Part shown: positions 1-11,309 of the stretch, in pieces | Numbering within the stretch: the stretch's first letter is position 1 | Layout of the letters: each line of letters opens with the position of its first letter | Source of the DNA: Teratosphaeria epicoccoides | Lineage: Eukaryota > Ascomycota > Dothideomycetes > Mycosphaerellales > Teratosphaeriaceae | Direction: 5' to 3' | Assembly (NCBI GenBank): GCA_021401465.1 | Contig: JADDMT010000028.1 | Coordinates: 62,001-126,000 of the forward strand | DNA length: 64,000 nt | The notes under the pieces: generated by a model | What the model saw: the letters and a program-made list of their open reading frames with translations, nothing else | What the model was told of the DNA's origin: nothing | Database searches by the model: none | Program-made: the position numbers and the translations under genes

Positions 1-1854
1 CCTGATCAGCGTCAATGATAATGTCGGACATCATACGGTCTTCGAGCCCTGCCGAGTCTCTACGCAGCTACGCCGGCTCTTTTAGCCTGCAGTAGCTGCT
101 CTGTAGTCAGACTACTCGTGCTAGGAGGGAGAATAGAGAGAGCCAGGCATTCGCTCAGGCCAGCAGGGTGCACGTCCGTAGCGATCTCCTCCCATCCACT
201 TCGGCAGGAAATAGATGATGAAAGGGAATGAGAGTCATGACTCGCACGCGGTATGGATCCTACTGCGTTTCTTCCATACTTGGCGTATACTGTTGACGCT
301 ACTTCAACACTGCAGTCCTGGGGACTCACTCCTGTCCGACTCTCATTCAAGGGTCGCCCCGAAGCCATCGATGCGTACTTATATCTATGGTCCACTGAGC
401 ACTCTGTCGAAATTAACATGACAACCGTACACTGACGCAACACCGGCGATCCCTAATCATCATGTGAATAGGCAACGGCTAGCAAAATGCTGAACAGAGC
501 GTAGCACCGCGGCTAGCATGGCACGCGTGAAGTGACGTGCCATGCTCACCGGCCGCAGTGGTGCCAGAACTCCCCACGGCCGACATGGGCTGTATTCCGA
601 GCTGCAGTCGAAATCTGAGGCTCCCTAGCCTCGATATTCAGAGCTTCCACGCTGCGATGCCCTCCCGGGGACAAGAAGTGGGTGCTGCGTCCGCTGTCAA
701 GATGCAGCGACAAGGATAGGATCTCGAATCCGAATCCACGCATGCGACATGGGATCGTACAAACAACATCTCGATGCCTTCAGCACTTCCTGGCGATGCT
801 TTGGCACCTGCTCCAGTGGCTGTGGGGATCGCAGCGTCGCTAGGAAGAGCGGATGAGGCCGAAATCGTCTGGCACTCCTCGATTCCGCTACATGTTTCTC
901 TGATGACATAGCTCGACTTGACGGCTATCTGCCCCGACTGGCTCTCGCCAGCTGGGATGTACTTCGGAATCTTTTCTGCGCTCTTCCGGCATAACATGCC
1001 TCTTTTTCCCGCCTTGACTCCCTCAAATGATCTATCCGACGTCAACGCTCCTAGTACTCGTCTCTCGTGTTCGCAACCATGGCGACGGCGACCGCGGCGT
1101 GACGGCCGGGTTAGCATCTAGCAACCTTAATGATTCGGATGCTGTCGTTAAGCCTACGTGTAGCTCTGCCGAGGTTCCTATGATCGCAGCAGAAGTTCAC
1201 ACAGCAAATTTCTAGCCAGGTATGTGCAGGGCTTCAGGGATGTCGAGTCGAAGAGACTTTCACATAGGATTGAGCTTGCATTCTCTAGTGTAGGAAATGA
1301 ACGTTGTTCTTCTCTCCTTAAGTTGACTACGATGATAATGAGTACATCTGAACTGTGTACTGCTAGGGATTTGAAGCCTAGGTGAATAGAAGAGCAATAT
1401 CAGCAATCTAACGTACGAGGTTATCGAGTCTATTGGTTCTGCATGGACTGTATTATCTCTTACCTAACTATTGGCTCTTGAAGACATATGTAAGTGTTAA
1501 CAAACCTAGATGATCTTGATGTAGATCTAAGCACTTAGTGACTAATGTGGCTTTCCTATTCTGAGATGGCAACTGCTAACGCGCGTAGTGAGGGCATCCC
1601 AAGGTGCCCGCAAGCAGTGTGGAATCCGGGATATAAAGTCTGTAAGCATTCGCATGCCACGCGGCTGTTGCCAGCCTACGCGTGAATCTCAAGTCCAAGT
1701 CAACTCCAGGTTCACGTGTCTGGCCGGCAAGTCCCGCCAACTTGTGTGAATACATTTTCTGTACCCGTAAATTTCTCGCGAGATAGAATCCACGCCCACT
1801 CGTGGATTATCTCTGAAGGCACCATTTTACTCGCTCGCCAACTCAATCAATTCA
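1..1854. other. No recognisable gene; AT-rich stretch inside
   Basis: No frame in this stretch shows a recognisable domain or a convincing splice pattern. Short open frames exist on both strands (for example about 253-435 plus and 638-1117 minus) but none resembles a known family. From about 1240 to 1640 the sequence is visibly richer in A and T than the coding regions of the window, as expected for intergenic or mutated repeat DNA. The right edge is the 3' side of the BAH-domain gene. Confidence 0.5.
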
Positions 1855-3110
1855 TCAATCAATCACAACTCCACACCCCTCGAACAAACACCGCACCGGC
1901 TCCCTCCTCTCCCCATTTTCAGCCGTGACCACAATCTCCGTCTTATCTGCACCACTCTCAGGAATGATATGTGCTCCCACGACCTGACTTGACGTATCCT
2001 TCTTCACAAAGACCTCGACCTTCACGCCACCCTTGGTCCTCATAGCTGCTGCTGTTACCTCCCCACCCACGCCATCGGCCGCAGTTGTAGCGTCCCTGCC
2101 CCTGCCTCTCTTCTTGCCCGAACCAGCGATGGACTTGCGCTTAGCCATAGCCTTGATCTCATCGCCATCCAGATCTGACAAAGCTCTCTCAAGGGCATCT
2201 TCAGCGATGCAAGAGACGTGCAACCATTTCGTGCAATTCCGGTTCTTGCACTGGACGATCATTTCATCCGGGTTCTGTGGAGCATCGTCGATGCAGAGGC
2301 GGCGCAGCTTGGAGAAAGCGTCGGTGGAGTCTGTGTTCACAAGGTCGTACGTCTGGCGCCAGAAGAACCTGGTTATCTTCGTTAGTTTGCGAACAGTGCC
2401 ATGTGGAGACTGATGGCTCACTCTTCTTTTCCCGGCATCTCGGCCTTGTCATCTTTCTCTTTCCACCACATCGCGTTGAACGGCCCATTGACGGCCATGG
2501 CATCGATGATGTCGAGCTGGTTGGTCGGGATGAGCTCGTTGGCGCCGTGATAAGGTTGCCTGCCCTCTGGCAAGTCTTCGGGCCGGTTCAGCCATGCCAC
2601 CCTCAGGTAGACGTGCTCAGGATCTAGGGCCCTAACCTCCAGCACTCGAGCCTTCCACTGACTCGCCCAATCGACCTGCGGCTCCTCGCCCTCTCCGGAG
2701 ACCGTCTCCACACTCTTCTCGTGCTTGACCAGAATGCATTCTCCAAGGCCGATCGACTCGCTGCCCACTGAGAACTTCTTGTACCGCTTGACTCGGTGCC
2801 AGATGGCCGGCCTGATCTCATACTGCACACTGAGCCTCGAGTCGAGCAAGTCGTCTTCCGTGAGGAATGTGTCAGAGCCACGCTTGCGCTTCTTGCTGAG
2901 CGGATGAGTGATGATCCTGAAAGCATTGCCCCTGTCTAAGGAGTCCCGCAATCTGGCTGTCTCGCTGTCAGACAGTGGTGGCGCTTGAGCGGGAGACTGC
3001 ATCTTGGTTGCCGGGGATGGCGCTTGGTGGTAGCTTTGCTTTTCAGACGAAGCGGAAGAGCGGTCTGGATGGTGGGGAGGTGTGTCACTGTTTGTGCGTT
3101 TGGTCCTCAT
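1855..3110 (-). CDS. BAH domain protein with degenerate PHD-like C-terminus
   Basis: Two exons, 3110..2422 and 2368..1855, joined across a 53-nt intron (donor GTGAGC, acceptor ACCAG) give about 400 residues; the join restores GAA-GAG-TTC-TTC in frame. A disordered basic N-terminus carries a KKRKR cluster, which suggests a nuclear protein. A BAH-like fold follows at about residues 60-220, including the stretch AWLNRPEDLPEGRQPYHGANEL. Exon 2 carries a PHD-finger-like segment ending KWLHVSC, where the usual first Cys-x-Cys pair reads C-I-D, so one expected zinc ligand is missing. BAH-PHD proteins are chromatin readers; a nuclear regulatory role is inferred from family. The tail is basic and rich in Gly and Ala. 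The gene is divergent from the Caf120-like gene about 1.2 kb away. Confidence 0.8.
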
Positions 3111-4345
3111 GTTCGAAAAAGGTATGTTCCAGAAAATGCCTGCAGCAACTCCAATGTGATCCTAGCTCCGGGAAGTGAAGGTTCGCAAACACCGCACCCC
3201 ATGTATGTGGCCGTGGTGGGGGAGGTTGTCGGTATGCCGGACAGTACGCGGAGCAGAAGTGATCGCCCGGGTCGGATCTTCGAACGCGTGTCGCGCGCCT
3301 CTCGGTGATCCAGGGTTTGCCAGCTCCAAAACCCAGCTCCAAGTAGACAGGTTCCACAGGCAGTGATAAGGCCCGATAATGGTACCGGTGTTTGCAGCGT
3401 GTCCGCGATGGTGTTGTTGTTGTGGATGGATAGTACATGTTACGTTGAAATGATGTGCGAGTTTGTGATACTTCCTTGCTGGTCATGAAGCATGTGATTC
3501 CACGAGCATTGAACTGTGCCCCGCCGAATTGCTGCCTGAGGCGCCTCGCCAGACGCGATGATGCAGTGGTGGGTGACTGCAAGGGCGTCGCCGTGTGCCA
3601 AGGATTTCGATTTCTTGGCGCGTCAACACTTCGCCACAGCACCGCTGGCAGACTACTGCCTCCTCTCGCAACGCATACATACCGCGTACAGAGAGTCTTG
3701 GCACTTCAAGCCGCGCGGTTCCAGAGAAGGGAAACGCGAGCGACTTGGACTTGGCTCCGCGCCATCCGCTTCGCCACGTGACGGCTGCGACGATCTGAAC
3801 AGCCCAGGCCCCGGACGGATGATACTGGAAATTGGAGTGTAGTTCGACGGCACAGCCGGGGCCGAATCATGGGGTTTGTATAGAAGACACCTCATCATGT
3901 ACGTCTCATTTACGGTGCATGATGGTAAGCCTGGAGGTTTCCTTGGCGTGCAAATCAAACAATAAACGGCCCGGGTTCTGGAGGCTGAGGAGCTCCAGCC
4001 CGCCCGCTGTCTTGGGGGCAAAGGCCCACGTCATACATCCGGGAGTGGTGACGATCCGCAAAAATAGCACAATTTACGCGTCCATCATCGTTGCCGCCAA
4101 CCTGCAGTAGATCGCGGCAACTTGTCGTGGTCGCGGCGTGTTAATCACTACATGTACTCGGAGGTGGTACGCCATCGACGACATCGACCTCTCGTGCCGG
4201 CCTCCCGCGCCGTAACTTCCTTTGTGTCCACCACAGCACCTTTGCTTAATCTTACATCTCACACCCATCTTCCGTGCCTTCCGTCTGACGGGACCTCTTC
4301 CTCAGGCTCCACGATTTGGCACCTGACGCACCGTCTGGGCAATCC
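3111..4345. other. Divergent intergenic region
   Basis: This separates the minus-strand BAH gene from the plus-strand PH-domain gene and must hold both promoters. Open frames inside it, such as 3653-4021 minus, overlap one another in several frames and show no domain, so none is called. Confidence 0.5.
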
Positions 4346-7300
4346 ATGTGGCAGACCCACACCAAACACGAGGAATTGAACGAGAGGAGCGCCAGGACAC
4401 TGCACGACTATCTACTGCCGCTCCAGCATGCCTCGCTCTCGTGGTACGTCGCCCAAGGCCAAGGCCAAGGCCGCGGATCAATGCTGCCTGCTCCGCCACC
4501 CCTTCCCTTGCCGCACGACGTACTGACTCCTCAAACAGTCCTGTCGTTCATGAGCCAATGGGCTCCCGGCGCGCGCTCTCCCCCTCCAGAAGCGCCGCCT
4601 TCTCCCACCACGAACAAACCCGCAGTCGTCGAGAACGAGCAGCCGTCGCGCGGTGTGCTCAAGAAGCAGCAGTCGCTGAAAATCAGCACTGAATCTCCAC
4701 CGGCGGCGAGGAGCCAGCACGACTTCCACGCCCCCAGCTCACCACGATCGCCGTCGACCCCGTCACGGGCCCGAGGAGATAGCAGGGTACAATCAAGGCC
4801 GATGAGCATGATCCAGACGTACACTCCGCCGCAAATGGACGTGGCGGCCGACACGCCGCCAGAGCTGCAGCCGATATTCACCTTCCTAAACAGTCACAGC
4901 AACAAGCTGTACCAGGAAGGATATTTTTTGAAGTTACACGATCTGGATACCAGAGGCCGGCCGAGCGCGGACAGAACGTGGACCGAGTGCTTCGCGCAGC
5001 TGGTCGGCACGGTATTGTCGCTCTGGGACGCTGCTGCGCTGGACGCGGCGGGAGAGGATGGCGAGGTCGTGCCGACTTTCATCAACCTAAGCGATGCGTC
5101 GATCAAAATGGTATGTGCGAATAGATGACAGCCACCTGCACAAGACTAACCGTGTCGCAGATCGAATCTCTGCCGATGAATGGCGCACAAGGTGCAACCC
5201 TTCAGAACGTCCTGTCTGTGTCAACCGCGGCGAATAATCGATACCTCCTGCACTTCAACTCGCTCAATTCGCTCACACAATGGACTGCTGGGATCCGTCT
5301 GGCAATGTTTGAGCATGCCCAACTGCAAGAAGCCTATACTGGCTCCCTGATCGCAGGCAAGGGGAGGAATCTCAACAATATCAAAGCCATCATGGAGCGC
5401 TCCAAGTTTCAACATGATGATTGGGCACGTGTGCGCTTTGGCGCCGGAACCCCGTGGAAGAGATGCTGGTGCGTGATCACTCCGCCGGATGAAAAGGGAT
5501 ACGCAAAGGCACTCAAAGAGCAGAAGAAAGCAGGCCCATACGAGAAAATCAGGTATCCCAAGGGCGAGATGAAGTTCTACGACACAAGAAGGGTCACAAA
5601 GAAAACGAAGCCGATCGCGACCGTCACCGATGCTTACGCCGCCTATGCCATATATCCGCAGAGCAAGCCACTTATCGACCAGAGCACACTGGTAAAGCTC
5701 GAAGGAATGGTGACCGTGCACGGGCAACCGGAAACGACCTCGGAAGGCTTCGTGTTTATCATGCCGGAAGTGCATCCGGCTGTTTCCGGATTTGAGATGA
5801 TGTTACAGTTTCTGTTTCCCGTGTTTGATACCTTCTGCCTGTACGGCAGACCTAGCAGACTGATCGCAGACACTTTAGACCAACGCGGCCTCATGTTCGC
5901 CATGCCGAGAGATCGCCGGTATGGGTATCTAGATATTCTCGACGTCTCTGCGCTCATTCACACCGAAGGCAGCCAGACCTGGAACGAGCGGCAATGGAGA
6001 AGGGAGATGAAGAAGCTGGTGAGCCAGCGCATGACTGGCGAACTAGAAGGTCGGCGTAACAGTGGACAGTTCGGTCAGCGGCGGAACACAATGACCGGCC
6101 GAACCAAAGGGGGCATTCGATTTGAAGACGGAGCCAGCACGCACTCCTCCCCTGGTTCAAGATCGGCGTCGCCGGTGCAGATTGCAGGTGCGGCCGACAT
6201 CAGATATATGCCACCAAGACGCACTGACTCTGCGCCACCTGGGCAGCAGGCAAGTCCACATAGGCGTTCAGCTTCCGATGCACACGGTCACAAGAGATAT
6301 CAGAGCGAGACGCCATCGCGCTTATCCTACGAGACCGGCCGAGATGATGGCGATCGTGCCCCGCCGCCGCCTCGGCATGGAGGTCCTGGTGGTCGACCGC
6401 TTGCGCCTAGCACTCTCGAGCGCATTCAATCCGGCGCTGAGACGCCGACTCTCGCGTCGATTGCGGCTGACGTACATACTCATGATGTGGCGTCACCAAC
6501 GATACTGCCGCCGGCTCCCGTTGCAACTCCACCGTCCTTCACTCACCAGGCCAATAGCAGACCTGCAACCCAGCCTTACGCTCCGCCAGAGCTGCGTCGC
6601 CAACATTCAAACGTCGATGAGGCAACTTTGAAGCAAATGCGGGATGCCGCACTTCCACGAGAGGAGGATGAACCGGGCTTGGCGTCGGAGGCTGAGGCGC
6701 AGCACAGACTCGACGGACATGGGTACAACATCGAATCGGTAGCGTCAGATCCGAATTATGGCGCTCAAAGTGGACGCAGTGCTGATCGTTCGCAAGGAAC
6801 CTCAGCAGTATTAAACTCTTCAACAACCGACAGAAAGACACGCGATGCGCGACAGAGATTATCTACGATACCTGGTAGCCCGGGCGTGGTGCATGAGGCT
6901 GATTGCTTTCAGTCGCCTGAGCAGGCGATGCAGATGGCAGCTGCAGGTATCGACATTGATGGCACAACACAACGAGATGTACTCGAAGCGAGGGAGGAGC
7001 GGCCAGACCCGCCGAGCCAACTCAGCTCGAGCCACAGTATCCAGAGAAAGCCGATCCCGAGAAAAGTCCCTGCAGAGGAGGTGCCTGCAAGAGAGGACTC
7101 TTTGCCGAAACAGCAACTGCAGACCGCGGTTCTGCCTCCTGCGAATGCAGAAATGGGAGCTGGATCTCCGGACTCGCCTATAGCGGCCAGTTGGGCGGGC
7201 GACCTCATCGACGCGGACGATCTGGAGGCGATACTGAATAGCCCCAGAGCCAATACCATGCAGAGCGAAGCTAGTCATGCATCTTCCGCCACGCCCGACT

Positions 7301-8637
7301 ACGCCAGCACCACTGCGTCAGAGCGTGAGGAACAGAAAACACCAGCAGAGAAACCACGCGCGGGTGTACTGAAGACGGTCGGTAATCCAGAGTACAAGCC
7401 TGAGTCTCGCCCCGGTGGTGCCAGTAGGTTGGACACATGGGAGCAAGACAAGGCTCAAGCAGCCGCCGGAACACCTGTCGTGGATTTTGGCCCGACGTAC
7501 AGCTACAAGCCGACCAGTCGACCCGATACGAGTGGGACCCTCATAGGTTTGGAAAACGGAACTCTGCCATGCTCTGGCGACCGCCTGCGTGAGAGCTCTC
7601 AAAACAGGCTGAGTGGCGTGAATCCGGCGGGAGGGGCAAAACGCCACTCCTACTTTGGTGGACGCACCACGCCTAGTCCGGGTCGAATGACTCCTACGGG
7701 TGGGTTGAACACTCCAGGCAATCGACATAGCATTGCATGGCAGCCGTCATCTCCACCAGCTGTCACCCCAGGTGGGAGTAAATCGACTTTGACGCCTGAG
7801 CAGTGGGTCCAGCACCGAGCGGCCCTGGCATCGCAGCCTCAAGCAGCTCCGCCACGGAAGCCGGTGCCGAGCTATGCGCACCTCCGGACCGCATCAGGCA
7901 ACCTGATACCGCAGGTGATCAGCAGGCCGACGAGTAAGACGCCGCCCCCGCTTCCACGCACGCCGTCTGGAGACTGGACGCAGCAGCGGCGCACGCCACC
8001 AAGCCGGCCGCACTCACGAGGTGTCAGCGCGACACTGGCGACTGTGCCGTCTGCTCAGCTCACAGCGAAGGAACAGATGCAAGTTGCACGGGCGACAAAT
8101 TCACCGCTTGTCAACTACACCACCAATGCCGACATGAAGGCACAAGAACAGTACCAACCAGGTCTCTTTGGCATGATGGCGGCACGAGAGAAAGAAAAGG
8201 TTGACAGCCAAACTAATCGACTGTCAGTGAATGTGCAACAAGCCATTGCGACGAAGCAGCAGCAGCAGTACGAAGCAGAAGCGGCAGCCCAGGCGGCGTA
8301 TCAAGCACAGATGCAACAGCATGTGCAGCAGCAGAGGATGAGCATGATGCAGCAGATGCAGGATTTGCAACATCAAAGCAGTATGATGTTGGCGCAGCAA
8401 CAGCAGCAGTATAGCCAGCAACGGCAGCTGGCGCCGGCGCAAGGGTATACGCAGAGCATGTATGGAGGCAGCCAGATGATGCAGTGTCCTATGGTGCAAA
8501 CGCCTGGGAGCGCGCAAAGCATCAGCCCGAGTGTGCAAATGCAAGGGAACTGGCCAGGGCAGCAAGCGTGTTCGAATCTGTATCAGCAGGGAGGCGGGCA
8601 GTATGGTCAGCAGGGCCAGTGGCAAGGTCGGCGATAG
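4346..8637 (+). CDS. PH-domain protein, Caf120/Skg3 type
   Basis: Exons 4346..5110 and 5161..8637 join across a 50-nt intron (GTATGT ... GTCGCAG) to give about 1413 residues. The first in-frame ATG is 4346; the open frame starts slightly earlier at a TTG, so the exact start is not certain. After a Pro/Ser-rich N-terminus, a split PH domain begins near residue 175 (YQEGYFLKLHD) and crosses the intron; a second conserved block includes RCWCVITPP and SEGFVFIMPEVHPAV. This arrangement is that of Caf120/Skg3 proteins, which in yeast associate with the CCR4-NOT complex and the bud neck. The remaining 800 residues are disordered, rich in Ser, Pro and Arg, and end in Gln/Met-rich repeats with short poly-Q runs. 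Function is inferred from family. Confidence 0.87.
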
Positions 8638-8970
8638 GTAGGGATGTGCATTTGAGCATTTACTTGAGCATTTACTTGGGTCATTCGAAGCGGTTGGGCA
8701 GCGTGTGGGCGGGCTGTTGAGGATTGATGCAAAATCGCGGATTGTGTTCAGCTTGGCTTCCGAGATGCATTGAGACGCGGGGTCCTGATCTTGTAGTGTG
8801 GACTGGAGGAATCAAATGATATAAGCATCTCAAGATTCAAATTCCCTGCCTAATCATGGCATGACCGATCTGGACCACAACGCAGCATAGGAAGCCAGCC
8901 CCTCGCTTCCTCTGCCCCGACAACTACAAAACTACCGCCACCGTCCGTGCCCGTCCGTCTGCTCTTCCTC
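8638..8970. other. Convergent 3' intergenic region
   Basis: Short region between the plus-strand PH-domain gene and the minus-strand secreted protein gene. It contains a perfect 12-bp tandem duplication (see the repeat entry) and no gene. Confidence 0.6.
8654..8677. repeat. 12-bp tandem duplication
   Basis: The unit GAGCATTTACTT occurs twice in a row without mismatch just after the stop codon of the PH-domain gene, probably within its 3' UTR. Confidence 0.9.
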
Positions 8971-9276
8971 TCAAGACAGCGAACAGTTCGCGAAATCCGA
9001 CACAAGTCCCGATTCTGGCGGTGCACACACGGCGTTGTCCGTCATGCATGACTTGTCGGAGGAGCATTTATAAGTCGTAGCTGTTGGGTTGTTGAGAGTA
9101 TCGCCGTTGGCCAAGCAGTAGCCGGCGCCCCAGGTCGATCTCGGGGTCGCGCCGGCGTAGGGGCACGCGGGTTGCTTACAGCAGTTCCAGCCGCTGAAGA
9201 CCAGAGGCAGGTGGAAGAGCAGTATGGTGAGGAGTGGGAGGAGTTTTGTTGGAGTGGTGGTGATGGTGAGCGGCAT
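8971..9276 (-). CDS. Small secreted cysteine-rich protein, array copy 1
   Basis: Encodes about 101 residues from the ATG at 9276, chosen because a hydrophobic signal peptide (KLLPLLTILLFHLPLVFS) directly follows; an in-frame upstream ATG would add 22 residues lacking signal character. The mature part has eight cysteines, beginning W-N-C-C and continuing with C, YC, KC, SC, VC and NC. It aligns over its full length with the next gene at 9535-9804: WNCCK, YC..NG, K.C.TD, C.PP and a final C-S are shared. No enzyme motif is visible. Small size, secretion and paired cysteines suggest an apoplastic or cell-surface protein, possibly an effector; this is inference. First of four related copies on the same strand. 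Confidence 0.75.
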   Translation of the reverse strand: MPLTITTTPTKLLPLLTILLFHLPLVFSGWNCCKQPACPYAGATPRSTWGAGYCLANGDTLNNPTATTYKCSSDKSCMTDNAVCAPPESGLVSDFANCSLS

Positions 9277-9534
9277 GGCTGTTGGTTGGTTGGAGGGGTG
9301 GTGGGTCGGGTGGTGTCTTTGGGGTTTGGGGCAAGTGGGCAAGTGAGCGAGGAGAGCGGTATGTAAACTTGGTTCGGTGGCTTCGTGAGACTGCCGAGAT
9401 TATGTGTGCTTCAGCTTCAGAGACCCCAAGATTGCCAAGCGCCATGTCGTCGATCGACAATTATAGCCCTTCGGACAGCGACCACGTCGGTCCCCCGAGC
9501 CGCCCCAGCGGGGATCCCAGCCCTTTTCACTCTC

Positions 9535-9804
9535 CTACCACGAACAAGTCGCCTCCTGCACCACTTGCTTCCAACGGTCTGGAGGCGTACATCCATTGCC
9601 GTCCGTCTCGCAAGGCTTTTCCAAGGTACACGGGTATCTGCGGGCATCGGTTGTATTGTCGGCGCCGTTGGGCACGCAATAGCCTTGCTGAATCTGGCCG
9701 ACGGCGTCAGGCTCGCAGTGTGGTGGTTTGCAGCAGTTCCAGGCGGCGGAGGTGATGCTCGCAAGGAGGGTGAGCGGGCCGAGAGGAGTGTTGGTGAGTC
9801 TCAT
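9535..9804 (-). CDS. Small secreted cysteine-rich protein, array copy 2
   Basis: About 89 residues from the ATG at 9804. A signal peptide (MRLTNTPLGPLTLLASITSA) is followed at once by AWNCC, the same junction as in copy 1. The eight cysteines match copy 1 in order and roughly in spacing: WNCC, C, YC, PC, PC, GC and TC. The identity is clear only at cysteines and a few residues around them, so the two genes diverged some time ago. A long open frame on the other strand (9385-10572) overlaps this gene, but it runs antisense to all the conserved cysteines and is taken as a shadow. Function unknown. Confidence 0.75.
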   Translation of the reverse strand: MRLTNTPLGPLTLLASITSAAWNCCKPPHCEPDAVGQIQQGYCVPNGADNTTDARRYPCTLEKPCETDGNGCTPPDRWKQVVQEATCSW

Positions 9805-10169
9805 TTTGTCCGTGCGGGAGGTGGTTGTTGGATGATGGCTGACGTTGGGCTGGTGTTGCTGGACCTGAGAGGCTTGCAAGCGATTTGCGTGTCCTGGTCA
9901 AAAAGTTCGGGCGTCGCAAGAGTTGACATGGGGTGGTGCCTTGTGATGGCCCCAGTCTGTACCGAGACCGCCGAGCCTTCATACTCAGACATACTAGGGA
10001 GATGCCAAGTACATCTCGGAACACCAAAGCACCCATGGAACGGTAGTGACACATCGAATGCTCAACGCCAGGTCGGAACGGATCCAATATCAATTCGACG
10101 TAAGCAAGACCCATCACGACCCACTCGCGCTTGTGAATGGTCATATTTTACTCCCCCCCCCCGGATCAA

Positions 10170-10421
10170 TCATAGGCGGTCTACACCTGTTTCCGTGCGT
10201 CTTGCACGGCGACAAGCTCCGGCATGGCCATTAAGGCCACTGCCCTTGAGATTGTCGAAGTTTGGGACACAATATCCCGACACCAGGTGGTGCACGTGTG
10301 CGATTCCATTGCGGATTGAAGCGGCAGCTCTAGGCGGTGGATGCGCCGCCGATAGTGAGGGCGGACAGGAATGCTGCGATGGAGGCGAGTTTCGTGGCGC
10401 GGGTATAAAGTTGTATTTCAT
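10170..10421 (-). pseudogene. Broken copy 3 of the cysteine-rich array
   Basis: The minus strand begins with ATG at 10421 and, after a frameshift a few codons in, reads a signal-like stretch ATKLASIAAFLSALTIGGAS that ends at a stop. Further on, GYCVPN (about 10257-10277) matches copy 2 exactly, and in another frame SPCKTHGNRCRPP (about 10176-10210) matches its KPCETDGNGCTPP. Family landmarks are thus present in the right order but in different frames, and no WNCC is seen. This is a decayed paralogue. Confidence 0.7.
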
Positions 10422-10779
10422 GATCGATGCTTTGCAGTGGTCGCTGCTGAGGCAGGACGGACCAGCAGTGATGTCGACATGTCTCAGGCGACGGTGTGGC
10501 TTTCTATCAGACTTCAGTGAAGCTGTGCTGCAGGGGATCTTTGAGGCGCTGTGTGAACCTCTGAGATTCTAAGGCGCCTCGCAGCGGTCTATTTCAGGAT
10601 GACACCGTCGAGACCGTATTAGACATTTTGGGACGCTGACAGGTACAAGCGTGGTGATCCCGCGACACCGGCTCTGTCACCGCCAACATCCGACCGATTT
10701 CCAGTCTGTGCGTCTGGATCGACCTTCCATGAACCAATCGCCCAGTCATTCTTAGGCTTAGAACCATTTCGATGCCTGC

Positions 10780-10960
10780 AGATGGAGTCTTATCAAGATC
10801 CACTATCTTGCTTCCTCCAGCTTCCAGATCTTTTCCGTTGGCGACACAAAATCCTTCATAGACGAACGGGGCTCAAGGGACTGCATTGTGGGTTGTTGCA
10901 GCAGTTCCAGTGGGCGCAGGCGAGTTGTGTGAAGATCAGCAGGCATCAAATGAGGTGGAG
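10780..10960 (-). pseudogene. Broken copy 4 of the cysteine-rich array
   Basis: A signal-like run LLIFTQLACAH leads into WNCCNNPQC (WNCC codons at 10898-10909), followed in a shifted frame by EGFCVANG (10834-10857), the counterpart of QGYCVPNG in copy 2. The frame with WNCC meets a stop soon after, so the gene is broken. The C-terminal cysteines could not be found. It lies about 500 bp from copy 3, in keeping with tandem duplication. Confidence 0.65.
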
Positions 10961-11309
10961 GGATGAGAAGGGGGTGGGAAGTGTTGTTGTAGTGGCTTTC
11001 TGTCTCAGCAAGACATCGCTAGACCTAAATACACGCTGTTGATTGCAGGCGCATCACGAACTCCTTGCCGTCCCCGACTACCTGTTGTCAGCGATTGAAC
11101 TCAATTCACCTCCGCAAATCAGTCCCAGCTGGAATAACCGGCCCAGCGCACACCTGATGCCGGCCTCCACGGACGCCTGCAGACCGTCACAGCCCCGATT
11201 TCATACCATTCCTGCCAGTTGAACCAGATGTCCGAGTCATCGGGAATGTTGTCCTCCTGCAGCTCAACGGGAATCCAAAAAGCTCCTCAAAGATGTGCCA
11301 GAAGAGCGT

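Noticed and set aside
9320..9420. Longer start for array copy 1 at 9342
   Set aside because: It would put 22 polar residues before the signal peptide; the ATG at 9276 fits secretion.
10148..10163. Poly-C run as a possible assembly gap
   Set aside because: Homopolymers of this size also occur near 22220 and are ordinary in this DNA; no further sign of a misjoin.
9385..10572. 395-codon open frame on the plus strand
   Set aside because: It runs antisense across array copies 2 and 3, whose conserved cysteines explain the sequence; it has no domain and its product is Arg/Leu-rich as expected for a GC-rich shadow.
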